Of a DNA stretch of 64,000 nucleotides, positions 20,361-33,284 are shown piece after piece. The notes below the pieces were generated by a model that saw only the letters and a program-made list of their open reading frames with translations, was not told the DNA's origin and ran no database searches. Both the position numbers and the translations under genes were made by a program. The stretch is from assembly GCA_023213395.1 (NCBI GenBank), contig CM041465.1:131261741-131325740 (forward strand), in the 5' to 3' direction. The stretch is from Cycas panzhihuaensis. Taxonomy: Eukaryota > Cycadophyta. Every line of letters begins with the position of its first letter. The first letter of the stretch is position 1.

Positions 20361-21810
20361 ATGTTTTGCATTTTTTAAGCAACTCAATGGTATTTTTTCT
20401 ACTAAATAAAGGTTACAAACATGAAAAGTAAATATAACAAGGCATTTTATACTCATTTTAAAGAATATTATAAAACTAAAGATCTGAAAATGGATCACAA
20501 ATGCACTAGGCCCTCTAAATAAGGGTCAAGTGCACGATGTATTCTATGTATCTCATAGAAAGAAAAAATTGGACTAACAAACTATACACTGAACAAAGAT
20601 GCTAATATGAAATAATAATAGAAATTTAATATTGAAATTAATTGGTGTATATTACAGAAAGACCAAGAATCTCATAATAAAGCAAATCCATTAGTGCCTA
20701 ATCATATGGAAGAATTAACCAAACAGGGATACGACACATGAAGCTAATGTTGTAATGTGTTAATGTTCAATTTACCAATGTTATGGGAATAAAGCATCCC
20801 AAAAATGGAAAACTTGTTGTGAACCACACAATTAACCAATAATATATAAGGTAGACTAACTATTAATAATGTACAATATGCATATAGGAAGGCATTCTAT
20901 TATTTCCATCATTAAATAATCATACTGCTCTCATAGAGATAATGCATGGCAAGTAAGAGATCATTCATCTTTAACTTGTGAGCTTATTCTATCACGCATC
21001 TTTAACATGTAGGCTTATTCCATTGGAAATAATTAGTTCTTACGTTACTTGCTAAATTGCTTATACTAAGGTCAATATGCTTTACCATATGAACTAAGTT
21101 GTATTAAAGGAAGGATAGAACAAGGAATGCAACAAGACTGGAGATAATGAAATGGTTGAAGGTAGAAGTATTTCAAAAGGGGATGAAGATCTTAAATATG
21201 TAAAAAGTATAATAAGATTTTATTTATGGTATATAACAATACATTATGTAAAATAAGGAATATCTAGATGTTTTAGTTACCTTGGGTGTTTTAACATAAT
21301 CATGGCATATAATATAGCTATGCATATGCATTTGCCAAAATATATAACAAAAGGAGGGTAAAGCAAGGCTTTTTATGCTATAAGATGATTGCGTTACCAT
21401 CCTTTAAAAGACAACCTCAAAAGATTTTGTAATCCTTATCAATAAACATACACTCCTCAATGTTATGATCAAAGCAGTTAAATATAAAGACATCAAGGCT
21501 CTTATTACATCTGGGATTTTAATGCTTCAACTATTGTACATGCATGTGCACATGCATGAGGGAGAGCAAGAGAAAACTCATGAGTAAAACAAACATTAAT
21601 TGAGTTATAACAAGCTCTATTTTAAAAGAGAGGTGTATTTATTAGAAGGTTTAAATGTAACAATTTAATGTCAAATAAAAAGTTGCTCTTTATAAGGCAA
21701 TATGATCTAATGAATTCAAATTCCACTAATAAATTATAACTCTCAACAAAAATGCATTTGGATGTAAGGACAAGGCCTTGAAATATCAACCATAGTTATA
21801 CATGTTTAAG

Positions 21811-22160
21811 TTATACATAAAGAATAGTCAAGACATAAAAGAAGGCTATTTTATATTCCCTACTTATTGAAAAATAAAATGTAGAACAAACATACTCCAT
21901 AAAATCTTATATTAATGCAAACTTAACACATAATGGTCATAAACACTAAGAAAAAAAAAATTAATACCACTTAATAACAATAAACCATACAAAAAGAAGA
22001 GTTAAGACACGAAAGAAATGTTATTTTATATTCCCTACTTATTGAAAAATATAATGTATAGAATAAACACACTCCATAAAATCCTACAATAATGCAAACT
22101 TAACACATAATAGTCATAAACACTCAAAAAAAAATCAATACCACTTAATAACAATAAACC
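21811..22160. repeat. Tandem duplication of about 175 bp
   Basis: Two adjacent units (about 21811-21985 and 21986-22160) share TTTTATATTCCCTACTTATT, AATGCAAACTTAACACATAA and CCACTTAATAACAATAAACC with scattered changes and an A-run length difference. Confidence 0.85.
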
Positions 22161-22479
22161 ATCTAACCCTTACCAGAAGTTTGACTCATCTATTATAAGA
22201 CCAAAACTTAGCTAGTATTAGCAATAACAATTATTCTCAATCTATTAAATATTTTTTTTTTTGGTATGATAAAATGAATTTATAGTGGGTTTGAACAGGA
22301 TCCCACAACCTAGTACATCGGGAAACCGTGAGCTACCATGAGGTATTTGACCGTGACATCCCCACCTGCCCAGGCCGAAATACTATCTCAGGACAAGCCC
22401 CACGCCTGTTGCTATGATCATATCCTTATCTATCAGAACCATGAGATCCCTAGGGAAATCACTCTTCCACACTTGACCT

Positions 22480-25400
22480 TCTCGATGCCTTGCCCCCCAA
22501 TTTGCTGGAAATCCATTGGTTTGTTTCCTTCCCAGAGGTATGCCTTATGCGATTTCAACCATCCTTCATGAGCTCTTTGGCATCATTGAAAAGGGCCTGG
22601 AATCTCCAGTCTGGGAGAGCCTCACCTCTTAATGTCTTTATCACCACCTCTGAATCCCCCTCTAATACCATACGCTGAAGGTTCTCATCAACTGCTAAGT
22701 CGAGCGCCTTGAACATGGCTTGCATTTCTGCATAATGGTTTGTCTGACATTCATAGTAATCCGCGAATGCCCAGATGGGGGAACCAGAGCTAACCCTGCA
22801 GATACCTCCGCCTCAGCCTTCCCAGTGATTCCTTTAGCAGCCCCATCAAAATTGACTTTGCTCCATGTCTCGTCGAGGTCGCCACCATGATTCTCGATCC
22901 TCGTAGTTTCAAAATGGAGATATCCCACATTTACTAAGAATCTCGCCTCCCGAATCGAACTGCTTTTCCTTCACATTACTAATGTTTTCCTTAATATCCG
23001 AGGATATTCTGTTGAAGATGGCTAACTGATCCATCTGAAGATCTTGGAAGATACGCCGATTCCTTTCTTTCCATATGTTCCAAGCCACAATCGGGAGCGC
23101 CACTTTCCAGATGCAGCTCAGGGTTCTGCTTCTAAAGGGGCTAAGCCAGGCAAGCCATAAATCGAAGGTCCCTTTTGAAAATGTCCAGCATACCTCAAAT
23201 TTCCTGAGAACCATCCTCCAGACCTCTCTGGTGTATGCGCACCCAATGAAAATATGGTCCCTAGATTCTTCCTCGGAACAAAGATAGGATGCATCTATTT
23301 GCCACCGATGCCTCTTCTTCAGGTTATCCAAAGTGAGGATTTTATTCTTGAGGCAAGTCCACCAGAAAATTACTATCTTCGGAATAATAGGGAGCTTCCA
23401 AACCCCTTCAAGGGTTGGATTCCTCTAGTCGCCTCTGTTTAAACAAAGGAAATGATATCCTTGTTTTACTGTATAATCCCCAGACGGGCCTAAAGGCCAC
23501 ACAACCATATCCGGCGAAGTCGATCTGGGTATATAATTCTTTCGAAGAATGTTTTTTACCTTATCTAGGCCTTCTTGCAGTCTTTCTCCTTGAATTTCCT
23601 CCAGAGGCTTCCAACGCTTGTGTTTTCCACTCCCGGCCCAATAATCCTTAACCTGAGTGCCATATTTCCTGACAGAGGGCTCCATAATAGGTACCTGTGC
23701 CTGGATCGCCCTTAAGAGCATTGTCACAAAGACCAAGCATCCTCCCAAAACCTTATGGAGGCACCATCTCCAAGTCTCCATTTCAATCCTTTACTTATAA
23801 TTTTCCATGCTTTAAGGATGCTTCTCCGCATAATGGAACCAACCTGGGAGGCATCATTTTCAATAAGGGAACCCCCTTGAATGTATTTTCTAGTGAGTAT
23901 CTTCTCCCAAGGTCTCGCACCCCCTTTTAGTAAACGCCACCCCAGCTTAGCCCCTAGAGCAGTGTTAAAGGGAGGAATCCTTCTCAGGTTGAGGCCACCA
24001 ACCCATTTCGATTTCAAAGTGCACCTTATTCCAACTAACCAAGTGAATTCTATCTTTACTCCATTCCGCACCAAAGGAATCTTTTCTAGATAGATTCAAT
24101 AATATTTGAAATGCCCGTCGGGACTCTGAATATAGACATCCAATAAACTGGAATACTCTGCAGCGTCGAAGCGACTAACTGGAGTTTCCCGGCAAGACTA
24201 AGAAGGGCGCCTTTCCAGCCCGCCAGCTTCTTTTGCATCCTATCAATGAGGGGATTCCACATGTCCTTAGTCATTCTCCCAACAAAGAGAGGCAGCCCAA
24301 GGTAAATAGAGGGAGTGTTTTGATACTCATCCCTAAGATTCTGCTTATCCTGCCTTGAGCTTGGCCCGGGGTATTTAGGAAGAATACATTGCTCTTATTC
24401 AAGTTTATCTTTTGGTTCGTGGCTTCCTCGAAGTGGACCAGAATCTCTTTGAATTTGGAGGCTTCGCCCAAAGCAGCCCTCCCTAGGAATATATTGTCAT
24501 CCACGAATTGATGATGGGCCACCGAATCCACCCCAGATGTCGGTTTTATGCCTTTTATAGCTCCCTCCCTTCTAGCAGACTCCAATGTTCTGCCCAGGAG
24601 CTCAGCCATCGTGATAAATAGAAAGGGAGAAAGAGGGTCGCCCTGCCTCAACCCCCTAAATCCTGGGAAAATTTTGGAAGAAGAGCCATTTATGATAACC
24701 GAGAATTGCGGGTTTCCAATGCATAATTTTATCCAGGACCGCCAAGTCTCCCCAAAACCAAAAGCACCAAGGCATTCTAATCAGGGCCCCAGAGACTCTA
24801 TCGAAAGCTTTCGATAGGTCAATCTTGACAAGCATCATTGGATCCTTCCTCTCCACCGCTGAATGGAGAGTTTCATGGACAACAATATAGCCATCGTAAA
24901 TCTGCCTACCCCGAAGGAAGCCATCTTGATTCTGGGAGATGATGTTTGGCATAATTTTCTTCATCCTATTCACCAGGACCTTCGTTATGATTTTGTATTT
25001 AACATTGCAGAGGCTAATAGGGCGGAAGTCCTCCATCCTATTAGCCCCTTCTTTTTCTGGAATAAGGACAAGAAAGGTGGTCTGCCATTCCTACAGAATC
25101 TTTCTGTTTACTTCAAACTCCTTTATTGCGTCCATGAGATCCCCTTATCAATGTCCTGCATTCTTGAAAGAATCCTTGGGAAACCATCAGGGCCAGGCGC
25201 TTTATCTCTTTTCATCCCGAAGAGAGCCATCTTGACCTCCTCTTGAGAAAAAGGAGTTGTGAGTTGAGCATTCTGATCGCCATTCACCAAACAGGGTATA
25301 TTGTTCAGAAAGTCTTTCCTCCTTTCCTCGTTACCGCCTAGCGGTTCAGTGAATAAGTTCTTAAAGTAATCACATGCCATCTCCTTCATGTCCTCGCCCG

Positions 25401-26525
25401 AGCTGACAACCGAACCATCTTCCTTATGAAGAGACTTGATTCTCGCTGTCGCCCTATGCTTTACTGTGGTCATATGGAAAAATCTGGTATTCCTATCCCC
25501 TTCGGCCAGCCAAAGGGCCCTAGATTTTTGTCTCCAGTGAATCTCTTCTCTTTTGAGGATCTCCTCCATAGTCTCTGTGAGCTCCTTCTCAACCTTGTCA
25601 AGCTCCTCTGATCTGCCCCACCGCTCGATTTGATCCTCTATGCCTTTCAACTCGGCTAATCTTATCCTTTTGATCGCTTTAAGCTATGAAAACCTCCTTG
25701 TTCCGTGCCTTAATTTATTTTTATTGACCCAAATTTTTTCTTTGAAAATCTATACATGGCATGTCCCTTTATATCAATACCCCACCATTCCTCGATTTTC
25801 CTCGCAGATCCGGATGGCGAGCCGATTAATTCAAATCCGAAGGGCCCCTACAATTTGCCCGGGTCCGAGAAATTCATGAGAAGGGGCGAGTGATCAGAGC
25901 TGATCCTCGGCAATGCCTCTAGGGCATAGTCAGAGAAGCAGCGCATCCAGTCATAGTTGACTAATACCCTATCCAACTTGATTTGAATAAGGTTGTTTCC
26001 CAACCTCTTGTTGGACCAGGTGAAGGACGCCCCCCTGAGACTGACATCTTCCAACCCCCCTTGATGAAGGAAGTCACCAAACTCCTCCATACCTGAGGTC
26101 CATCCCTCCGCGCCTCTTCTCTTATCACCAGGGGATAGAGCCGAGTTGAAGTCCCCGCCAAAGAACCACGGAGCTGCGCCTTTGTGAACCTCAATCAATT
26201 TCTCCCAGCCTCCTCCCGCTATTTGGAGAGTTGGGGCATAGACATTAGTAGCAATCCACGATATGTTATTACTTTTGTTAGTTAACCAACCGAGATGAAG
26301 GAGTCCTCGACCACAAGGATTTCTCACCAAATCAAAGGGTTCCAGAGCACCATTAGGCCCCACCCTTGGCTATAGTCCCTCTCCAACCCTTCCGCTTGCT
26401 TCCATATTTTGCTACGGATCTTCGGTCCATTTTCCTTGCATAACTTTGTTTCTTGGAAAAACAAGATCCAATTGGTGTCCGGGTTCTCATGTCTTTAATG
26501 ATTCTTTGCTTGAGGGGCATTCAGT
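22480..26525 (-). pseudogene. LINE ORF2: endonuclease, RT, RNase H (frameshifted)
   Basis: Endonuclease (about 26525-25850): ILTWNIRGLNAPQAK, NVYAP, FFGGDFNSALSPGDKRR, FTWSNKRLGNNLIQIKLDR, ISSDHSPLL, all the usual APE blocks. Linker: HWRQKSRALWLAEGDRNTRFFH. RT (about 25250-24280): KAPGPDGFP, FRPISLCNVKYKIITKVLVNRM, QNQDGFLRGRQIYDG, VKIDLSKAFDRV, MRQGDPLSPFLF, and the catalytic FVDD in HHQFVDDNIF (usually FADD). Then GWKGALLSLAGKLQLVASTL, a zf-RVT block SYLCSEEESRDHIFIGC with WNIWKERNRRIF, and a type I RNase H: WSKVNFDGAAKG, AEMQAMFKAL, LEGDSEVVIKTLRG. An RNase H at the end is usual in plant L1 elements. Frame changes occur near 25850, 25120, 24650, 24270, 24080, 23730, 23420, 22920 and 22700, so no full protein can be made. 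Confidence 0.93.
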
Positions 26526-26550
26526 CCCCTAATATTCCATGTCAAGATTT

Positions 26551-27369
26551 TCATCGCTTCTTTCTCAGTTTCCAAATCTCTGCAGTATCCCCTTTTGGGG
26601 GATCTCTGCCTGTTGTACTGGATCTGAGAATAGGTCCTTCGAGGAATGCTTCCTTGAGAGTTTTCTGGGTGCCTAGGTCTACAGGCGGTAATCTTTTTCT
26701 TTGCAGCCTGAAGGAGGTCCGCCAACCTTCTTCTGGCCCCACATCGTGCTTCTTGAGCCGGAGGCGAATGAATCGGGGCCGCCTCCCAGACTCTGCCGGC
26801 TCCACCAAACTGTCAAGCCCCTGATTCCCTTCAGCCTCTAAGGGCATAGCTGACCCAGCCTTCTCCTCTACCCCTTGCCTTAATGGTCCCAGCTGTCCGG
26901 GGCGTACCGGAGAACCTTCATCGGGGAGGGAAGGACCCCCTACTCCCTCCACACTCGCCAAATCCTCCTGAGGCATAGGAATCTGGGGATCATCCTCAAG
27001 CAGCGTATCCTCCTCGTCTGGGTTAAAGTCCAAGACCGGGGAGGGGGCATCAGTAGTTTCCAGAGGTGCTGGGTGAACAACACCCTCCCCATTTCCTTAG
27101 GGGATTGATTCTAGCGGGTCTTCCCCCTTGTCCTCCTTGGAGGGTTGCACACTGGCACTTTTGGGGCAGATGCCCCAAAACTCTGCATGTTGAACATCTA
27201 AAGTGGTCCAACTCATAGATCAACGGTTGTGTCCAGCTCTCGTCTGGCAGGTCCATCCAAACATCATCCAGTAGCGGTTTGTCTAGTCTAGCCAAGGCAC
27301 AAATTCTGGCGTTAATGAGCCTACTCCTATTCTTCGTCGCGGAGTCAACTGCTAATAAAGGGCCCACCA
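26551..27369 (-). pseudogene. LINE ORF1, N-terminally truncated
   Basis: It starts inside the protein: LLAVDSATKNRSRLINARICALARL, then YELDHFRCSTCRVLGHLPQKC, a CX2CX4HX4C zinc knuckle of the DUF4283/zf-CCHC_4 type of plant LINE ORF1. A frame change near 27040 leads to a proline- and acid-rich C-terminal region (MPQEDLASVEGVGGPSLPDE, RPRFIRLRLKKHDVG). The protein would bind element RNA. The missing N-terminus ends exactly at the target duplication. Confidence 0.85.
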
Positions 27370-27389
27370 ATTCTCAATCTATTAAATAT

Positions 27390-27919
27390 AGTGATTCAAT
27401 AATAAATATTTAACCCATTAAAATACATCCTCCCACGAAGAAAATAAAAGGTTTTAATCACATTGTGAGGTCTAAAAAAATCTTAGGCTTTAAAATTGCA
27501 TCTAGAGGTTACATGTTCTTTATTATTCTCAACTTGCATTATAATAGTGATGCTATTTATTTTTATTTATAATTCATGTTATTAATGACAACAAACATGA
27601 ATTGCCCATGAGTATAGAAGCCAATCATTTAATAAATATGAACAAACCATAAGTACAAAATCTCATCATTCAATAAACATGAACAAACCATGATTACGTA
27701 ACCATTTTAAAATGTGATATAAGAAGCCAATATATGACAACATTGAAAGTATTCATCTGGTAATCTGAAATGGCATTTATCCTGATGATGGTTATGCTAA
27801 TATTAATAGAGTTGTTGGAGCGTATATGATTCTGATAGATATGAAACAACCTCCATAATTGTAATCACCTGCAAGAAAACAATTCATATTATATGTTTTA
27901 ATAAAATGTTTGCATACAC

Positions 27920-27958
<39 letters not shown>

Positions 27959-28284
27959 ATAAAAATTTAGACTTAAAATATTCAACCTTTTTTTTTTTGC
28001 ATGCAATGGTGGATTATGAAATAAACTTACATTCAAACATTCACATTGTTGTCAACACCATTGACATATTCCATTAAAGTAATCCGCAATGTTGTGGCTC
28101 GTGGATTAGTTGTTACTGACTCGATTCCCTAGAAATTTTTTTCATGCTCATCGATGTTATGTACATCACGTAATATATCATTGTCCTATTTGAATGACAA
28201 CGACATGTTATATAATATACAATATACTAAAATAATTTATGGAAGTAGGCGTAAATTAGACTAAACAATTTTTAAACAAAGAAT
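27390..28284. other. AT-rich spacer with a TA microsatellite
   Basis: No gene is seen. A (TA)n run of about 17 units covers 27924-27955. This DNA was joined to 22232 before the LINE inserted. Confidence 0.6.
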
Positions 28285-29505
28285 TTGTCAATATCATTTT
28301 ACCCTACCAAAAGCATGTTCGACAACAATGCATGTTGAAGGTAACATAAAGTTGAATTATTGTTGAATTTCAAATAATTCTCCACCAAAGAGTGTGAAAG
28401 CATGCTTAACAACAATGCATATTGAATGTAACATAAAGTTAAATTATTATTGAATTTTAGATAATTCTGCACTAAATGATGTGATCAGCCATGGCAATAG
28501 TGGATACCCATCATCACTGATAATATACTCTCTCATTTCATATTGTCCAATACAAATAGGTTGACCATTTAACATTTGTCCCTCTTCACACAATCTATAA
28601 AATGATAAGTTGCGTAATATGTGGACATAATTAATAAAACCATGCCATCCAATAAAAGCATCTATAAAATACATATTATTGTCAACAATTATTTGTAATA
28701 CCATATTGTAATTATGATTTCGATCATACCAACCAAGAGAGAATTTATTATTTGGAAAATCAAATTGAATATGTATGATATCAACAGCTTCACAATAATT
28801 TAAAAATTTTCTTTGACAACAAAAACCTTCTTTCACATTCTGAATTGAAGTACAATCTATTAGCCACTCTATAAAATTAGAAGCTCAAAATTACATAGCA
28901 AAACTAAATTTGTGTATGACTATGACTATAGTAGCTTTTCCACAACCAAATAACACACTAATATTAAGCATTGTCATTCCTGATGACAAACGTAAAATGG
29001 CAATAACAACTTGTTTATCGACTGGTAACACTTCACCCTTGATAGATCTAATTAAAGAATACGATATGTTATATTTACAAAGGTCATCATGTAGTAAATC
29101 ATAAAGCACTTGAAATAATGAATATGGCAACCTAAAAATACGTTGAAACCATTCATTATCACATCTCACTTAAAAAATATAATGACTCTACTAGTGTAAT
29201 AAACGTCATTTGATATATCAATCACCTTAAACCTTACCATTCCATTCAGAATTTGATAATTTTAAATTTGTAAGTACATGCATTATAATGAAATAGTTTA
29301 CATTAAAGATATCTAATATGTTGTCATCATTGTCTTGAACAATTGAAACCCACTTAATTTGTAATACATTTTTCTTGTGCTTCTTAAATATACGTATCTT
29401 GACACTTGAATCATGACTGTCACACCCCAACTGCAATGCCAAGGAAATAATTGTTGATGCAAATCCTAAAAGAACTCTGATATTTTCATTGTTATCATAA
29501 TCCAT
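28285..29505 (-). pseudogene. PIF/Harbinger transposase, decayed
   Basis: N-terminal part 29505-29227 (MDYDNNENIRVLLGFAS...), then a helix-turn-helix-like region 29169-28891 (DNEWFQRIFRLPYSLFQVLYDLL, VVIAILRLSSGMTMLNISVLFGCGKATI), then the nuclease 28836-28447: EAVDIIHIQF with the first catalytic D, YDRNHNYNMVLQIIVDNNMYFIDAFIGWHG, RLCEEGQMLNGQPI, EMREYIISDDGYPLLPWLIT with the last acidic block. The second catalytic D, expected in the GSxNDARIxRN block, is replaced: the copy reads FINYVHILRN. A VVEHAFGRVK-like end is visible at about 28290-28330. Frame changes separate the three parts. No terminal inverted repeats were found. Confidence 0.88.
28310..28475. repeat. Tandem duplication of about 86 bp inside the Harbinger remnant
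   Basis: ACAACAATGCATGTTGAAGG near 28323 and ACAACAATGCATATTGAATG near 28409 start two units that both continue TAACATAAAGTT.AATTATT. It duplicates the end of the transposase frame, including the VVxHAF coding block. Confidence 0.75.
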
Positions 29506-29889
29506 TTAATATGGTTGTTATCTACAAATCATCATTATCAAATCAATACATTCATAAATACCACATGTAAAAAAAAAATAGTCAATTTATTATAAAATAA
29601 AATAAAAATTTAACTATAATCTAATCATCAACCACTTAAATTAAAATATAATTTTCATACATAATTATATTTTATTTTAAGTTATCAATCCACTTGACAT
29701 CAATAATAGTTGTAAAATAATTATAATATGAATAAAATTAAGCTCAAAAATGTATAATTAAATTAAATATGTCATAATTACATAGACAAATAGTAACATT
29801 AGCATATTTTTTCAACAACAAAAATAGATATCAATTGTTGTAAGTGACAAACACAAAACCCTACTTCTTCTATGATTGACAACAAACAT

Positions 29890-30990
29890 TCATTTTACTT
29901 TAAAAGATTGGTTGATCTTCAATATTACTTGCTCAATTAGATTCATAACAGAAATTAAGTCAATCTATGTTTTAACCTTCTGCTCCTATATACGTATCAT
30001 CATTTCTTCTCTTTGTTCATCCATCTTCATAATTTGATCATCCCTCTTCATCTTACTCTTAAACATTACCCTATCATGTTTATGTCGTTTCATACGTCCC
30101 TCAACAAATAGAATGCATCAATTATCAATCTATTATTCTCAGACAATGTATCTTTAAGACCTGTAATTCTTAATATTGACTTGCATTTTTTTCTTGTTAA
30201 TTGTAGGTTCAAGTTATCTAAAACATAAATTACACTGAGGTTGTCGTCGTCGCGTACCATTTCATTTGGCAAAGAATCATGTAGTGGATCATGCTGTTCT
30301 AGATAATGAAATTTATTGAATATTCCATAACTTACAGAAGACGTATCAATAGATATATCTCCAAAATCTACATATCAATCATGATTAAAACATTTTTCCA
30401 TTGCATAAAATATCTCTTCAATATAATTTGATAGTAATTTCTTATTTTGTTTCTCTTTAATTACCATACTCTAATAACTATCATGTCTTGAAAGGATGTT
30501 ATTTTCATAATCTTAAATTTTTTTGTATTCTAGTTGAATATGTTTTTATCTGTCACGACACTTACTAATTGATATCATGACAATATTTTTCAATGGCCCT
30601 CTATTTTTTTATAGATGTTAGTGTTTTTCTCTTTATACCATTGATACTCTCTAAATCGTTTTTCGTTCATTTTGTATCAATTAGAGTTACAATCTTCGTA
30701 ACAGTCCAATGAAGTCTATTGTTTGACTATGAAAAATTAACATATCCTTTTTTTTTTTTTTTTGCCTGTTGACTAGTTTGTTATTGTAGCTCAAAACTAT
30801 TAATGTCTTTCATTATTGTGGTTGTCTTTAATAATTAGTTGATCCATATTATTGTCATTATCTATATTCACTGCAATCTCTCATTGATTCTGTAATAGAG
30901 TGTTATAAAGAAATTGAGATAATGGTGATGATTGTGTTATAATATCTAATGCATTGTCTTCAACATCTTTCATAGATCCTTAAAACAATA
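29890..30990 (-). pseudogene. Possible PIF/Harbinger ORF1 remnant
   Basis: Minus-strand fragments read NALDIITQSSPLSQFLYNTL, RFREYQWYKEKNTN, MPNEMVRDDDNLSVIYVLDN and, near the end, a basic coiled stretch RDDQIMKMDEQREEMMIRI. The order (upstream of the transposase, SANT/trihelix-like middle, charged helical tail) fits the second protein of PIF/Harbinger elements. The match is weak, stops are many, and it could be unrelated host sequence. Confidence 0.3.
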
Positions 30991-31429
30991 ATCTCGTAAA
31001 GTTATAATAAAGCATCTATTCAAGAACAAGGCGATAAATATGTCTATCCATTGCAAGCAAGCAAATGATAGAGATGTAACTACCGTGGTGATGTTCCTAT
31101 ATTATATCAAGTAATTAAATTTTATGTTAATGCTTGAAGTAGAAATATCATTGATTTTCTTGTACAGTGAATATTCTATATTAAAAAACTAGCAATTGAT
31201 AATTACCGTGCTTAAACACCAATACTAAGAGAATATTATTTGCAAAATAAGCATGGGAATAAACAAATGATAAGAAAATAAATTCAATCGACCATAATAA
31301 AACTAGAGCCTTTGAACAACTTTAACTTTCTAAGGAGATAGATAAAAAAGTGATTCAAGAAGCAAATGGAATGAGAACAGGGTGATGCAGCATTTGAAGG
31401 TGACAACTAGGGTTAAAATTTTTCACTTC

Positions 31430-33140
31430 TAATTAGGGTTCAAGAGTAGGTAAAGTGGGGTGGGTCCCTAAAAATTTGAGAAGATGGCACCCGTTGGACT
31501 TGATGTGGCACTGGAAGAGATATACCATGGATCTCAAGGAGTAGACCGAGCTTCCAATTGGAAGGTAGCTACGGACAAGAGGCTTCGACGAAGCAGAGAA
31601 GACGGAGAAAGCTCCAACCGACAATATGTGAAAAGAAGTAGGAAAGAGGGTATGCAACCCCAGATTCTATTAGATTGCAAAACCGAATGAGAGCTAGGAG
31701 GCAGTTTAAACCAATGTTTGAAGCCGCTTTCCTAATAGCAATCTTTATGGGACTTCAAAATAGTAAGAAACACATCTATGAGAAGGGCGAAGAGGGGAAC
31801 ACAATTATAATAATCTTTTTTCAGGTGAGGGGCCTATGATCTCTGATAGTAGCACATGTGATTTGGGTAGGTCGATAAGTTGAAAGCATTTCTCGTTTTT
31901 GTTTTCGTTTGTCTTTTTAAAATTTCTACAACGAAGAAAGAAAACATATCCCTATACCAGACTCGTAACATGTTTTCGAAGAAGACCTATTTGAATGTTT
32001 TAAGAAGTGGAGAATATGATTTATATGATATAACCCCCTATAATACAAAATAAAACAATGAGAATACTTATACTGAAAAAAATCCATTAAGCAAACAGAA
32101 CAGTACTAAGAGAATAGCCTAGTAGGCAAATTCTCAAGACCAAAACCTGGCTTAGATGCTATAAAAAACGAGATAAAAAATCTAGTGAAAGTCAAACCTA
32201 AGAATGAGTGTTGTTCAAATTTTTTAATTAGAAAGATATGGTTAGCATACTCATAAAAGCTCATTAGATTATCAACAAAAAAATCTTCTTATTTTTGAAA
32301 AAATAACACCTAAAAACTTTGACACAACGGCGTCAGTAATAAAACAAGTTCCAATTTGGGTCTAGATGTTGGAACTACCTCTTAGGTATGCAATTTAAAT
32401 GTGATACAAGGGGTGGTGAAAGTCATCGAACATTTCCTAACGATTGACTCAGCTACCAGGAACCGAAGTAGATTGATTAATGCCAAATTTTGTGTGATAG
32501 TAAGATTTGACAAATCACTTCTGAAAATTATGAAGATCGAAACTGAAGAGTGGAACAATGAGCAATCTCTAATTTACAAAATAGATAATATTAGGTACTC
32601 AGTTTCTAGAAGACTTGGACATATCCCCCCAAAAATACCCAAGGAAGAGGATGAATGACAACACAAGGGAGCAAGAGGCAAAGGATTCACTAGACTAAAA
32701 AATAGATGAAATTGAAACATGTCATGATTTAGAGAGACATGTTTATTCCCATGGGGAGAGGGAGAAAGGAAAGTGTGATACCATGGATATTAATTTGAGA
32801 ATCTTGATGCTCTCATCAAGGGAGGGGAGGTTCTATGGAAGGACAAGAGGACGATAGAGGGTAACAAAGAAATCATGCCAAAGGAAAAGGTGGAAGGGAG
32901 AAATATTGAAATCTTTCGAGAGGAGCAAGAAAGGTAAATGTCAGAGGAGGGAAATAATGTTTCGAACAGAAAAAAGACATTAGGGAGTGCTGAGCAAATT
33001 TGAAAAATTAAAGAGATTGATCCTCATGAGGAGCCAAAAGGAGTCAATCAACGCAGAAGACCAAACTTGGGGACTAGCAAAAGGGTAAGAAGGCCAACTC
33101 TTAAGATGGTAAGGGGGCAGGGAGGCAGTCTCACCAATTA
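31430..33140 (+). pseudogene. Second LINE ORF1 remnant, opposite strand
   Basis: At 32401-32658 the plus strand reads LTIDSATRNRSRLINAKFCVIVRFDKSLL and YKIDNIRYSVSRRLGHIPPK, aligning with the ORF1 of the minus-strand LINE (LAVDSATKNRSRLINARIC..., CSTCRVLGHLPQKC). The first two cysteines of the knuckle are changed to S and S/R. Upstream, 31484-31690 (MAPVGLDVALEEIYHGSQGV...) may be the N-terminal part of the same protein, and 32660-33140 its polar C-terminal part. No endonuclease or RT follows, so this is an isolated piece. Ends are approximate. Confidence 0.65.
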
Positions 33141-33284
33141 ACTAGGGTTGCCAACGAACATTTAGCGAAAAGGAAAGTGAGATTTATAAAATAACATTGT
33201 TTAACTTCACATTTGATTAGTTAGTGTGCTATCACTAAAACTTCAGTGCAAACTATGTTCCTTGAGACATAATGATGGTAAGGA

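Larger units (their letters stand above)
18865..22232. other. AT-rich spacer without a gene
   Basis: About 3.4 kb of AT-rich sequence between element A and the LINE. No domain is recognised on either strand. It holds three tandem duplications (19792-19861, 20255-20360, 21811-22160). Short open frames (19832-20032, 20135-20350) look like chance frames over low-complexity DNA. Confidence 0.6.
22253..27369 (-). mobile_element. L1-type LINE, 5'-truncated
   Basis: A minus-strand element of 5.1 kb. Its 3' end is the T run at 22252-22262 (the poly-A tail read on the plus strand). It is flanked by a 19-20 bp target duplication, ATTCTCAATCTATTAAATA, at 22233-22252 and 27370-27389, the sign of target-primed reverse transcription. 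The 5' end is cut within ORF1. From 5' to 3' on the minus strand: ORF1 with a zinc knuckle, endonuclease, RT, zf-RVT region, RNase H, 3' UTR, poly-A. The frame is broken in many places. Confidence 0.95.

Noticed and set aside
25848-26363. Endonuclease-like frame considered as a stand-alone host gene
   Set aside because: It is the APE domain of the LINE, in order with the RT and inside the target duplication.
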